Shown one piece after another: positions 13,373-24,226 of a DNA stretch of 64,000 bases; the first letter of the stretch is position 1, and each line of letters starts with the position of its first letter. The stretch spans positions 115,385 to 179,384 of the forward strand of contig JTDE01000299.1 of the NCBI GenBank assembly GCA_014338405.1, read 5' to 3'. The DNA is from Paragonimus skrjabini miyazakii (taxonomy: Eukaryota > Platyhelminthes > Trematoda > Plagiorchiida > Troglotrematidae). The notes below the pieces were generated by a model. That model was not told the origin of the DNA and searched no databases. It saw only the letters and a list, made by a program, of their open reading frames with translations. Made by a program: the position numbers and the translations under genes.

Positions 13373-13720
13373 CAATTATGGGTGATGTACAATCTGTATG
13401 AAAACCAACATTACCTACTACTCATGAATAGTCAAAATACCGCTCAACGAGTTAATGTTTTCCGTGACCTCAAATTGGACAGAAGTCTTAGTCGAGTGGT
13501 TGTCGATTAGAGTTAACAGGACAGTTACTGTGTCTCCTGTCGAGACGATTGAGCTGCCTGATAACTACTCACAAGCAAAAGTGGTTGAGCGTTCACATAT
13601 GATAATTTGACCATGCATAATGTGAAGTCTACAGCGCAGTGGTCAGCACGGTTACCTCATGAAAGTGTGGCCGGAGTTCTAGTCGCGGTCGTGGCAAGGA
13701 TATGCGCTACTGACGGCTTC
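13373..13720 (+). mobile_element. HHR-SINE, copy 3, circularly permuted unit
   Basis: The unit starts in the family 3' tail (GCTGCGATCAATT) and runs through TACTACTCATGAATAGTC into the linker (near 13440-13480). It continues through TTGGACAGAAGTCTTAGTCG, the 5' linker shared with copies 1, 5 and 9, the tRNA-like A/B-box part (about 13630-13695), and stops at CTACTGAC, the first bases of the hammerhead core. Relative to copies 1 and 2 this is a rotated monomer, as expected from reverse transcription of a circular or head-to-tail RNA. The ribozyme itself is cut off at the 3' end. Confidence 0.65.
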
Positions 13721-14884
13721 CCGAACTTGTGTATGGATGCATAGAAGTGATGGGAGTTAACCTCTCATTTTGCGATTGATGACTTTAGTTTGGTTCATCT
13801 GCAGTTACTAAAAAGAGATTTATATGAAACTAGATCACAGTGTCCTCGTTCTGCTTTGACCAGCTGACATTATTGGTTGGGCACCGCTACGTGTAGGGTG
13901 AACAAAATTCGGGTGGTAGTCTTAAACCATATAAATGTCACAAATGCACGGTGGATTTTAAACTGATGCAAAGAGTCTATATAGATCCATGCAAGACATA
14001 CGTGTATTAGGTGAATGTATACGAATATAATTTTAAAAAGTGGAATCCAATTTTGCTTGCATGTGCGTAATATTATTCCGCACTATGTGAATGATATGCG
14101 CTAACATACAGATTTGTGAGTTCACTCTAAAGATATACAGGGTGGGATCATGCAAGCTCATATTCTGTTACACACAACATTCATTTCCTCGCACTTTTAA
14201 TTTAGAATTCAAGATCACTACCGTTCACTTTTCCTCAGTGAATAGCATATCCATAGGTAAATGGTTGCATTCACTGGTATGATGCCTTGTAGTCTTCTGT
14301 TCATAGGTCGGAAGCTTCGTTCAGCATCTTTTGATGTCACCAATAGGAACAGTTTCAAAGATGACGTTCAAATCAGTGTCAAGCGGTGTTCCTGGTTAAA
14401 ATATACAGATATTTCTAAAGGTGCCGAATTTCTTATTTTCAGCATCGAGGACGTTTTCTTTATTTCACACCCAATTGTATATCTGCCTTTACTCATGTCA
14501 TCTTCGTCTAGTTAGCAGTGAATGTCAAATTCTTGCCTTTTGCGGACAAGCTTGTTGATGGATAAATGGTAGGTGTCGATAAGACTCCAGGTTGTTTATC
14601 ACCTAGACAGATTTATTGGGAGTTCATTCGTCAAACAAATATATTCGGTATGTGTGGTCCGGCGAGTTGACACAGATGTTGGAGCGGAACGCAGACCATT
14701 AAGTTTACCTGTGGGTACAGTGGATATGTTCGCTATCCAACGTTGACTGTTCCCTCATCCGTAAACGTTGTGAGGTTCGGGATCTTATGCGAACTGTGGT
14801 ACCGGTGCAACAAAACTCTTCTACTCCAGTTGAGCTACTATCAACAGACTACTCGATTTGTATAGTGAGGTTTTAAGCAACACT
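13721..14884. other. Mostly non-coding, one weak exon candidate
   Basis: No gene recognised. The only open stretch of note is at about 14309-14515 on the plus strand. It follows an AG and reads a Lys/Ser/Asp-rich peptide, but it has no motif and no clear donor, so I do not call it. Sequence around 14720 (GATATGTTCGCTATC) recurs loosely just after the assembly gap. Confidence 0.35.
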
Positions 14885-14984
14885 NNNNNNNNNNNNNNNN
14901 NNNNNNNNNNNNNNNNNNNNNNNNNNNNNNNNNNNNNNNNNNNNNNNNNNNNNNNNNNNNNNNNNNNNNNNNNNNNNNNNNNNN
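14885..14984. other. Assembly gap of 100 N
   Basis: Exactly 100 consecutive N, the usual placeholder for a scaffold gap of unknown size. Any open frame drawn across it is artificial. Confidence 0.99.
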
Positions 14985-15637
14985 TGTTGATATGTTTGCT
15001 ATCAGAAAGATGCTATTGGAGAGATAGCTCTACTAGCAAGACCTGACTTCATAACCGTTAACCAACCACAAATCTGAAAATCATCAATGCTGCCGTCAAC
15101 AAGTCGGTGCTACTGTTCACAGTTGACAGTACTGAATTCCAGTCAAACTTTGCCTTAACAGAAAATGAGATCTTAGTCTGAATCGTCACCCAAAATTATC
15201 GATTGTCCAGTACGGTTATTTTTACTAACTAGTGTTCTGTCAACAGTCACTGGTAGTTATTCGTTACTTGGTCGAACTGTATTGTCTTGAACTAACGGCA
15301 CTGGTTGATTAACAGGTCATTGTATTTAGCTTGATCAGCTTCACTACGTTCTGTGTCATACCCGTTCACATAAATCATTTTGTCACTCAGCTATAAGCGC
15401 ATTATGTAGCGCGATTGGCTAAATTTGTTAGCCATCAGGGTCTTTGGCTCGAAGTTCGAAATCATTTTTAACCGATATATTAAGAGAGCATAGAACTTAG
15501 GCTTCTAGTACTGAGTTATTTCCAATCTGTTCTCCTATTAACTCCTATTAATATGAGCTGAACAATAATCACAGCTGTTCGAGGCTTTCGCATCCATATG
15601 GACGCTGTGAATATCCTCTTTTGAAAAGATGCATTAT
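14985..15637. other. Non-coding stretch, possible decayed tRNA-like sequence
   Basis: Around 15400-15465 the plus strand has an A-box-like TAGCGCGATTGGCTAA and a B-box-like GAAGTTCGAAATC at tRNA-like spacing. No acceptor stem is visible, so it is at most another SINE remnant. Nothing else recognised. Confidence 0.3.
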
Positions 15638-15755
15638 ACTGGTGCTTCATTCTCGTTAGAGCTCGTCGACAGTGTCTATTCTTACTACGGTCAGGAGCTG
15701 AACTCAGACCATGTCTTCAGAAAATAAATCTGTTAACCACCACTCCGCGGACCCC
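15638..15755 (-). mobile_element. HHR-SINE fragment, copy 4
   Basis: On the minus strand, GGAGTGGTGGTTAAC (A-box-like) and GAGTTCAGCTCCT (B-box-like) are followed by a degraded hammerhead segment, CGACGAGCTCTAACGAGAAT. It aligns with the tRNA-like plus ribozyme part of the family. It lacks the three-base GCT insertion seen in copies 1 and 2, which suggests the insertion is derived. The ribozyme core is mutated. Confidence 0.5.
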
Positions 15756-16194
15756 GCATTAGACACGACTGAATCATTATATCTGAAAGCTAAATTGAAG
15801 TTGCATGTGAATAACGTTCACTAACATCTGACACTTGAAAAATATCTAGCTTAATGAATGTAGAACAAAAGCTCTGCGGAACAAATCACAGCTCGTCAAC
15901 GAAAAGTAATTCAATGGTTTACTGAGTAGATTTGCTACCTCGTCAATCGGATTAAGTGTTTCAACTCACTCATTCTATGAGGCGTCTGTTAGTTCTTCCC
16001 CATGCTTTAAGCATAGTTTCTGGTTAACTTGACTTGCACTCCTAGGTAGAAACTTGTCACGAACAACTAGTTTTGCTCAGACGGCTTGGATTGTACAAAA
16101 TTCACATAGTTTAAGATAACGAGTCGCTGCACTTTTGGCGACTTACATCTAATGCTAGTCAGTTAATTCTATACCATTTTACATGACTGTTTCT
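15756..16194. other. Non-coding stretch, no gene recognised
   Basis: Nothing recognised between the SINE fragment and the Tc1-like element. Confidence 0.45.
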
Positions 16195-17643
16195 GATTTA
16201 GGCACAAGATTTTCCACTTCATGCAAAAGCAAATCACTCTGGTGCATTAGGATTTTCATGTTAAAACCTTGGACGTGACTGCTAGAACGCGATTGGTCCA
16301 ACTAACCGGGTTATGCAAGGGACATCAGCGGCTTTGTTTAATGAGAACGGGGTTAACGGTCACAGTGGAGCACAGATCATCTGACCCTGTCCCTACTAAT
16401 TCATCAAACTGCGGACCGTATTGGTTCCTTTGACAGGTAAAGGGGTGCGAGGGGTTAGGATTGTCTGTGGATCTCATGTGCAATGGAAGTTAGGTTTAGG
16501 GTCGTGGTAGATTTCGAGTTGTAATATGAGAGTGAATTAGTTTGTGAGGACATTTTCATTAGTTCTCTTGTATACATGGCTGACGGACGCAATTACACTC
16601 GCACCAGTCCCGAAACACGCAGACCTATAATCGAAACATACGAAAGGAGCGATGACTGGCGTATGGTTGCCGTTCTGAACGGAGTCAAGTGTTATACCGC
16701 TTACATGTGGCTTCATGTGGGTTGCATCAGTTATGAAGCGCAGCCTCGCAAAGGACATAAAAGCAAGATTCTGACAGAATCTGAGATTGATATGTTGTTG
16801 AAGTGGATTTCCATAGACCCGACGATGACACTGCAATTTTTGAGATTGCGCGTCAAGGCTGAGTTCGGGAAGGAGTTATCAACCACAACGATCAGTCGAT
16901 ACTTGGATGACCGATGCATAACTGTCAAAAAACTGTGCCAATTGCCCGTCGGCATAAACTCAAATGAGAATTTGGAGCTACGTCGACTGTTTGCATATCG
17001 ACTGGTGGAGTGTTATGCAAATTCAAAGACTGTTTGCTGGATAGATGAGACAAATTTCAGTTTGTTCTGTATGAAGTCAATGGGATGTTCATTAAAAGGA
17101 ACGAGAGCATGCGTCACTGTAACAAACAGCCGAGGCCTTAATCTCCACTTGATTGAAGCTATGACATCAAGCTCGATAGTAGGATATACGGCGAGGCGGA
17201 GAGCATAAAACAGCAACGATTGCAAGGGCTGGCTACGAACCCTGCTAGATCACTTGAAGAGCAGTACATCCATGTCAGACATTGTGCTAATATGCGACAA
17301 CGCACCGTGTCACACTGACCTGGAAAGTGTGTTTACTGAGAAGTTATATAATGGAGGACAACTCTTATGACTGGCACTCTATTCGCCCATGTTGAATCCA
17401 ATTGAGATTGTCTGGAGTATGGTGAAAGCAAGAGTCAAAAGGCAACTACAGGTACACCACGAGACAATAATAAACGGAGATCCTCAAGGTGTGCAAAGTC
17501 AACAGGAGTGTAGAATAGGGACCCTGGAAAGAGTAGTCATCTCTGCTATGTGCGACGTCACCGGGGACCACTGTGCTGGCTTTGTTGGTCATGCCGAACG
17601 ATGCTTTATGCAGGCGATGAATGGTGAAACGATGGGGTCATAA
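16195..17643 (+). mobile_element. Tc1/mariner-like DNA transposon copy with transposase pseudogene
   Basis: The element contains a long 5' non-coding region (about 16195-16575) that is conserved in the inverted copy at 19178-20035, then a transposase frame (16576-17643). Similarity between the two copies begins near 16195 (AAAGCAAATCACT at about 16226) and runs to about 17546, where the partner copy ends. I could not find terminal inverted repeats or a flanking TA duplication with confidence, so the true ends are unknown. Confidence 0.75.
16576..17643 (+). pseudogene. Tc1/mariner/IS630-superfamily transposase, two nonsense codons
   Basis: The frame of 355 codons is continuous except for in-frame stops at codon 211 (TAA, 17206-17208) and codon 265 (TGA, 17368-17370). 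The N-terminus (about residues 8-60) has the helix-turn-helix pattern of the superfamily (RPIIETYERSDDWRMVA). Catalytic residues are visible: D157 in VCWIDETNF, D241 in LICDNAPCH and E277 in PMLNPIEIVW. There are 35 residues between the second D and the E, a DD35E spacing. The protein would cut and rejoin transposon ends. The TGA is CGA in the partner copy, fitting CpG decay, and the TAA replaces a position that is usually aromatic in relatives. No frameshift was found, so inactivation looks modest. The ATG at 16576 follows TTGTATAC, and the partner copy has ATA there. Confidence 0.85.
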
Positions 17644-19177
17644 CCGAAAACGCCCATCTTCTCAGTGAACGGAGAATGCTCTATTTAGAGCAGCCACAAA
17701 TTGATTTTACACTTCCTACTTTTTGGAAGTTAGCCATAATTAAGTTAATGCATAACCTATGAATGTGCCTAGATTATGCAAGATTTTCGTTTGTTGTTTG
17801 AGCGGTTAAGAACAACTGAGGTATCCGCATACTTTACGCGTTGGAAATGTCTTTGCGATGGAAAACGCTAAAATAGTGTATCACAGGTTTTAAAAGTAGC
17901 ATGATTGATGGGCAAATTCACCGGAAACACGACCAATTCATCCATTTATCCATCCATTCATCCATTCATCCATCCATTCGTCCATATAGATCTACGAACT
18001 CCGTTGAGCTTGTGATAAACGGCATGACCAACTCGCAAATGAGCTATTAAATACATAAATGTATTATTGTAGTTTTCTTCAAAATGCTATTCACGTGAAT
18101 GGATAGTGTATACGTGTGACTAAATGCAACCACTGGGTTTTAGTAACCGCGATCTTGGAGGGATCTGAGATGTGGAAATGCAAATAACGATTACAGAGAT
18201 TTTATATTAGTTCACTCGAGTAGCGAAATGAAATAGTGTTTGCACGTGTTATTTGTTAATGACAACATATTGGACCGGTCGGCCAACTCAGGCAAGTCAT
18301 TTTGTGTGGCTATGGAAAAAACATGTAACTATTGAACGAAGAATTACAAACATTACATACTGTGGCGGAGATTTTCCCCCTGGAACAGCTATACAGCTCC
18401 GAGTTAATAACAAGGTGAGGGAAGGAAACGAACCATGAAAGACATCCGTGAATATAACGAGTGGCCCAAGATTTATTCGAATATTAAACGAGGCTGGACT
18501 ACGTCGATTCTGCTGGCTAAAGTGTTGATCTATTTGACTACAATCAACCCTGTTGTGCGAGTATCATGTCTTACATTGATAATCAGCTCATAAAATCACT
18601 CGTTATGGACCTTATACTACCTGAGACTAATGGAGGAAGCAGGACAGGCCGACGGTTTGAAGGTAGCAACGAAATTACGTCTCTCAAAATATTCCCACAC
18701 TCAGTGGTGACGCCTCTCACAACTATGTACAATGAAATATAGGGCGGATTGACTTGACAATCCGATCGAAGTTTTTTCTTTTGAATACAACGGCCAGCCC
18801 AGCACTGTTCTGACTGATCCTCAGGTCCGGTAGGTTGATTATTGTTGAGTTTAGATGCCAACTCCAAATGAGGACAACCAAATATCAGACCGAGTTACCA
18901 GGGCATCGCTTAATGAGTGATAGTGGGTGATGACACAGGCTTCTTTCTCGAACTAACCTGGCGACCACGGGGTGGGGATTGTAACCGAACGAAGCTCATA
19001 TTACGTTGCTACCTCGTAACGGTAGAAAAAATAAAACATTCATGTTTGCCATGGCCGAAGTCAAACTAACAACACCAGTTGCGTTATTCTGTCATTCTGA
19101 CGTAACCGTTGGACTGGGAATCGTTTGGCAACAAGGAATAGAGTAGACCCACTACATACCTTTCGTTACACAAAAAT
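17644..19177. other. Spacer between the inverted Tc1-like copies
   Basis: No gene recognised. It holds a short microsatellite (17938-17985) and otherwise unremarkable AT-rich sequence with short ORFs. Confidence 0.5.
17938..17985. repeat. Imperfect (TCCA)n microsatellite
   Basis: Tandem TCCA/TTCA/TTTA tetranucleotides over about 48 bp. Confidence 0.9.
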
Positions 19178-20035
19178 GAGATGACCACTCTTTCCAGGGT
19201 CCCCATTCTCCACTCCCGTTGACTTTGAACACCCTGATGATCTCCGTTTATTATTGACTCGTGGTGTCCTGTAGTAAACTTTTCACTCTTGCTTCGACCG
19301 TGCTCCAGATATTCTCAATTGGATTCAACATGAGCGAAGAGGGTGCCACTCGTAAGAGTTGTCCTCCATTACACAACTGCTCAGCAAACACACTTTCCAG
19401 ATCAGAATCTTGCTTCTATGTCCTTTGCGAGGCTGCGCTTCATAACTGATGCAATCCACATGAAGCCACATGTAAGCGGTATTACACTTGACCCTGTTCA
19501 GAAGGGCAACCATACGCCAGTCATCGCCCCTTTCAAATGCTTCGATAATAAGTCCGGGTGTTTCGGGACTGATCCGAGTGCAATTGCGTGCGTGAGCTAT
19601 GTATACAAGAGAACTAATGAAAACGTTCTCACAAACTGCTTCACTCTCATAGTACATTTTGAAGTCTACCACGACCCTAAATCTTGCTCCCATTGGACGT
19701 GAGATCCACAGGCACTCCTAACCACTAGCACCCCTTTACTTGTCAAAGGAACCAATAAGGTCCGCAGTTTGATGAATTAGTAGGGACAGGGTCAGATGAT
19801 CTGTGCTCCACTGTGACCGTTAACCCCGTTCTCATTAAGCAAAGCTGTTGACACCTCGTACCACTTCCTCTATCAAAGTAGTCAATCTGAAGTGCTCTAA
19901 TTAAGATTGGTTGTCCCTTCCGGTTAGTTGCACCGATCGCGTACTAGCCGTCACGTCCAAGATTCTAACGTGGAAAGCCTAATGCACCAAAGTGATTTGC
20001 TTTTGCATGTAATGGAGAATGGTGTGCATAAAATG
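19178..20035 (-). mobile_element. Internally deleted Tc1/mariner-like copy, inverted
   Basis: Reverse complement of the 16195-17546 element. It retains the 5' non-coding region, the transposase N-terminus (an open stretch at 19693-19325 reading CTRISPETPGLIIEAFERGD) and the C-terminal catalytic region. The segment equivalent to about 16775-17318 is missing, and the junction sits at a 4-bp CTGA present on both sides of the deleted segment in the longer copy. The start codon is ATA. Past the junction the frame is shifted, so no functional protein is possible, although the underlying DNA still encodes NPIEN. It carries about 65 bp near 19857-19920 that are absent from the longer copy. It is a MITE-like, non-autonomous derivative. 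Confidence 0.8.
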
Positions 20036-20525
20036 GAAAAAGATATGTTAAAAGGTGTAGTTAAAAATATAACTGTTTCCTTCTATAAGCAACGTATTTG
20101 GTTTGATCACGTTTTGTTGAAGAATTTAATGGTCGCAGATCTTGTCCGTGATTGGATGTTCATTATTTCTTGACCGGCACCACAGAGCATAACGCTATTG
20201 CACTGAAATTTGATCAATGAATTATTTTTCCAAAAAGAGCAAAATCGGTCTGTCTCAAACCCGCAACTAAAAGTATTCGTAACCCCATAGAAACGTACAT
20301 TGCATATATTGATGGGATTTAGTAAGTGTGTGTGGAAACCTCGTTACTTTCTATTGAATTTCTATCGTTAGGACCCAGTTTTCTCCGAATCCAAATACTC
20401 TGGGTCAGGTTTTGAACAATACGGAACTTTGTACCGTGCACAATCCAACGGCAAAGTGTCTAGACTTTACACGGTAACGTGTTACAGTTGCCCGTTCCGT
20501 TTTCACGTTATTCAGTCTATATTGT
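20036..20525. other. Non-coding stretch, no gene recognised
   Basis: Short ORFs only, nothing recognised. Confidence 0.4.
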
Positions 20526-20776
20526 TTAATGAACATTTCTAACAGGTGTGGGTACGCGCTGTAACATCGGATATTTACAAACAAGATGTTCTGCACACAC
20601 ATACACACATATTATGCATGGCTCAATCGGATGCATATCAAGCAGCTGGTCGCTTGACAAGGGAATTGGATTTGACATTCTGAATACAGTTAGTTTGTCC
20701 CTAAATGCATTCTGTGTGCATTTGACACGGTCATTCACACCCTTCCCATGGACCAAGACCTCCGGATAAGAATATC
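20526..20776 (-). CDS. Candidate exon, function unknown
   Basis: On the minus strand an AG acceptor (20778-20777, in CGAATCTTCAG) leads into an open frame reading GYSYPEVLVHGKGVNDRVKC onward. The composition is protein-like, and the frame runs for about 80 codons to a stop at 20526. A donor could lie inside it (GTGTGTATG near 20610), so the true 3' edge is uncertain. No domain is recognised. It may be a chance open frame: there is no second exon, no conservation test, and a plus-strand frame overlaps it. Confidence 0.25.
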
Positions 20777-23700
20777 CTGAAGATTCGCATACATTCACAA
20801 CGAAATCTAGTACCAAACATAGAACACGACAGGCAGACAATCGTAAACTGCGTGATTAATGATGAGTTTCGAAATATTCGTTTAAAGCAAGCATGCTCCA
20901 ACTTCAAGTGTGATCTAGGTTTCATGAGTAACTACTGGTCATATTTTACTTTGTCAGAAGAAACAACCGCACATAGGATGAACGTAGTTTTCCACTGCTT
21001 AGTGAAACTTTTTAAAAACATTGTTCGTAATGATTATCAATATCAGTCAGCGACAAAGCACGCACATTCATTACATTTACTGTGGGGATTACTCTATCTC
21101 GTTAGTAAACAATCAAACAGCTTGAATGCAAGCCAGAAGCTCTGAACGAACATTTGATCCCTATCTAGTGATCTATGAGCACTAGAGTACTGGAGAATGG
21201 TATGGCTTTATAACCAAGAATGCCGAATTTCACTTATGGTTTCGAATAAGAACGTGGATGAAGTGCAGTCCACCAAACGAGTGATGCAAACTAACATAAA
21301 GACTCTTCACGACTCCAAACAAAAGGTGTTTAAAAAATGAGAACACATCTTAACAGTAAGTATGTTGGGTAATAGATACAACCTTTGTGTACCTCGCTTG
21401 GTTTTGGTGGTCCTGATAATCAAACTAAACACTCCCACTACGCTACATATTTACTGGGATCATACCACCAGTGAAGCATATCACGGTACACTGTTTTTGC
21501 AGAATGACTACACACTGGACAAAGTTTTGTGACATTTCATTCTAAGGTTCTCAGTCACTGCCTTAATGAACTTGTCACTGCTCATGGACTTGTTGATTAT
21601 CGACAAGTTGATGGAAAGTTGCTGTATAATAGTGAACAAAACGTAATATACAGTTTTCGAATTTTCGAAGTTCTTGTCACCTCTTTTAACTCAGCTGACA
21701 TTATAAGTGTCGCAATACACTTGATACCTCATCAATGACCATCATCAAATGTTAATCTCGAATTATCTTTACACAGTTGAAGTAACTCGATCACCGGAGA
21801 TTAATTGGACTGTCAGTATTCCTTGAAGTGAACCTGTATCGTTTTTTGTTTCCAAGCCGTTAATTTTGTGTTCTCTTAGCGCAACTTACTGCAGTGATCC
21901 AAAAGATCAAACGGTTTCTCTAAATAAGATGGAAGTTAAAATTTGCCGTTTATTTCACGATATCCTCATTAACAAGTTCATCATCGATTAGTTTAATAAT
22001 TTTGAGTATATACTGTTGAGGTCTGATTCCTACCCTCCCTATTCTTTCTCCGCATTGTACTTGTGTAGCAGCTAAGTGATTGTTCATTCATAACATTTGC
22101 CGCATAGAGGACCTTGTGACTGAAAATGAGAACCACAGTGTTGAACCAGATAAACGATCGGCTTCCGTTTAACACTATCGATCGCTTGTTTTCTGTGAGG
22201 AAAAGACTAGATGTCACTGCACGCGATTGTGACTTTGCCTGAATCGTCTCCAGGAAACTTAACCTGTCTCCAAAAATGTGCTACTAGACTGTTTGGACGG
22301 TTTTACTCTTATGTCCAGTTCGCAAGTGTGCCCACAAATTGTGCTAACTATCAAAGCTTACGGTCTTTATTTTGTGAAGAACATCATTTTCATTGAGAGG
22401 GTACAACATGCAACTACAAAGCAAGTTGCGACATTGTTTTCTACCCTTGTAAGAGCTTGTATTACCAACACATCAGAGCCTTGATTTTGCTATACAGAAT
22501 CCTCCACCAATTCAAAGAACCCTTACGAAATATATGTGTCTAGTGAAAACAATCATCTTGTGGCTAACTCGTTAAGATTACAAAATCAAATGGGTCGAGT
22601 GACTTGTAGAAAACAATGTTCTGGCGTCCCGCTGTGCCTAACCTTGAACAGCCTACCAGAGTCCGTTGTAACTGTGTCAGAATCATTGGAATCCGAGCGC
22701 AGATTTGATGGACACAGTTGCGACACCAAACCGCATATACAGATAAGTTGATCATTGAAGCCATTGTGGTAGGGTAAAAATACGTTCAATCCTCCACCAT
22801 TGATGCTAGCTAACTGTTGTATGATGTACATTTTGGTGATTTCAATCACAGCTTTCCCGAAGAAGGTCATCCGGATACCTATATTCGTTATCGATTTTCC
22901 TGTTTATTGATAGATTGATAGATTGATTGGTCATAAGTCAACAATGAGTTAAGCTTATTAATTGAAACGTGCATAAGCACAAAGTGTTTGTGGTTTACAC
23001 AGCAATTGCAGTTCACTGTTTCGTGTACAACGTTTATATCAGTACTATACAAACCTATAGTTGGCACGTAGGCCAGCTCATAAAAATGAAAGTGCCGATT
23101 TCTAGGTGCTTTGATTAGTCGGATGAAAATGGTGAAGCACTGGGCAGCTGTGAACCAACTCTCGCAAAGTTACAAACGACAACTCAATTATAATGTAATA
23201 CATTCTAAATTCAATGTACAACGCTCAGTCGTTGAACTTTCTGCTCATCAGACTGTAGAAAATGCACTGCATATACGCTTAGAAGGCGGACTGAAATCGT
23301 AGTTAGAGACAACCTATCACTCCATTTATAAACATTTTTAATCCAAGATTACGCACTTGAGTGGGCGGTTTCGGTGGGGACCCTTTGGGAACGAGATTTA
23401 TTCTTTGAAATCGCTTCTGCTAGAGCTCGTCGGCACTGCATGTCTGTCCCCAACCGGAAGTAAAACGCCAGGCCGTTATGTTAACCAGTGCACCACAGAA
23501 ATCATGTCAGACATGACCGAGTTACCACAGCTGAATGCGCAACAATAATCTCTTCTAAGCAATATTCAAATTCTATGGTAGCCCAAAGAGAAGATACAAT
23601 GAATGTCCTATCAATTCGAATCAATGACCTCACAACTAGGACATTTCAGATAGTTGTCCGTCACACAACTTGTTCAGCGGTGTGTTGCTGAGCCATCAGG

Positions 23701-24226
23701 GATTGGGTTGTTTTAGCTCAAACGTAATTCACACCTTTTCTCAGATTTGCTTTATCTGGGTGCCTAACAATAAACTATGGTATATGAACACTTTATTCCC
23801 CGTAGGTCATTTACAGCTTTAACTGACTGAAAAATTCCATTATGTATGGAATTCTTTGTATAACCAGATTCCTTCACTCCATATATACTCAGAATGCAAT
23901 GCACCATGTGCAGTTTTTGGCTGAGCAGTGAGAATAGATCACCAGGCTTTTACTCCGAAATATCTCTCAAGTCTTCGAGGCTTCTGTTTGTAATATTGCG
24001 ATAATTATATCGGAATCACTTATAACTGTTGATCGTTTACATTGGAGAAACAATGTGTTCTGAAACAATTGCAAAACTGGTAGAACACGAAAACTGGTAG
24101 ATGCAAGCATTTCGTATTGACTCATCAGTACCAAATTTACAATAACATGAAACGGTGTTTTATATCGAACAGTTAGGGGTGGGTAGGATGGATAGTTGAT
24201 TGATGGATTAGAAAAGGTCACTAGGT
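20777..24226. other. Mostly non-coding stretch
   Basis: Apart from a small HHR-SINE remnant (23403-23460), no gene or repeat is recognised. An open plus-strand frame at 22536-22751 (reading LESERRFDGHSCDTKPHI near its end) is protein-like but lacks convincing splice sites. Sequence 24140-24226 is probably the 3' UTR of the adjacent Penelope fragment. Confidence 0.4.
23403..23460 (-). mobile_element. HHR-SINE remnant, copy 5
   Basis: The minus strand reads GCAGTGCCGACGAGCTCTAG followed by CAGAAGCGATTTC. It aligns with the stem I, core, stem II and GAAAC segment of the family hammerhead, with several core substitutions. It is only a short remnant, and chance similarity is possible. Confidence 0.35.

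Noticed and set aside
14858..15046. Open frame spanning the N gap
   Set aside because: It consists largely of undetermined residues across a 100-N placeholder.
19343..19702. 119-codon plus-strand open frame
   Set aside because: It is antisense to the N-terminal part of the inverted Tc1-like transposase copy.
19928..20173. 81-codon plus-strand open frame as a gene
   Set aside because: Its first part overlaps the non-coding 5' region of the inverted Tc1-like copy and it has no motif.
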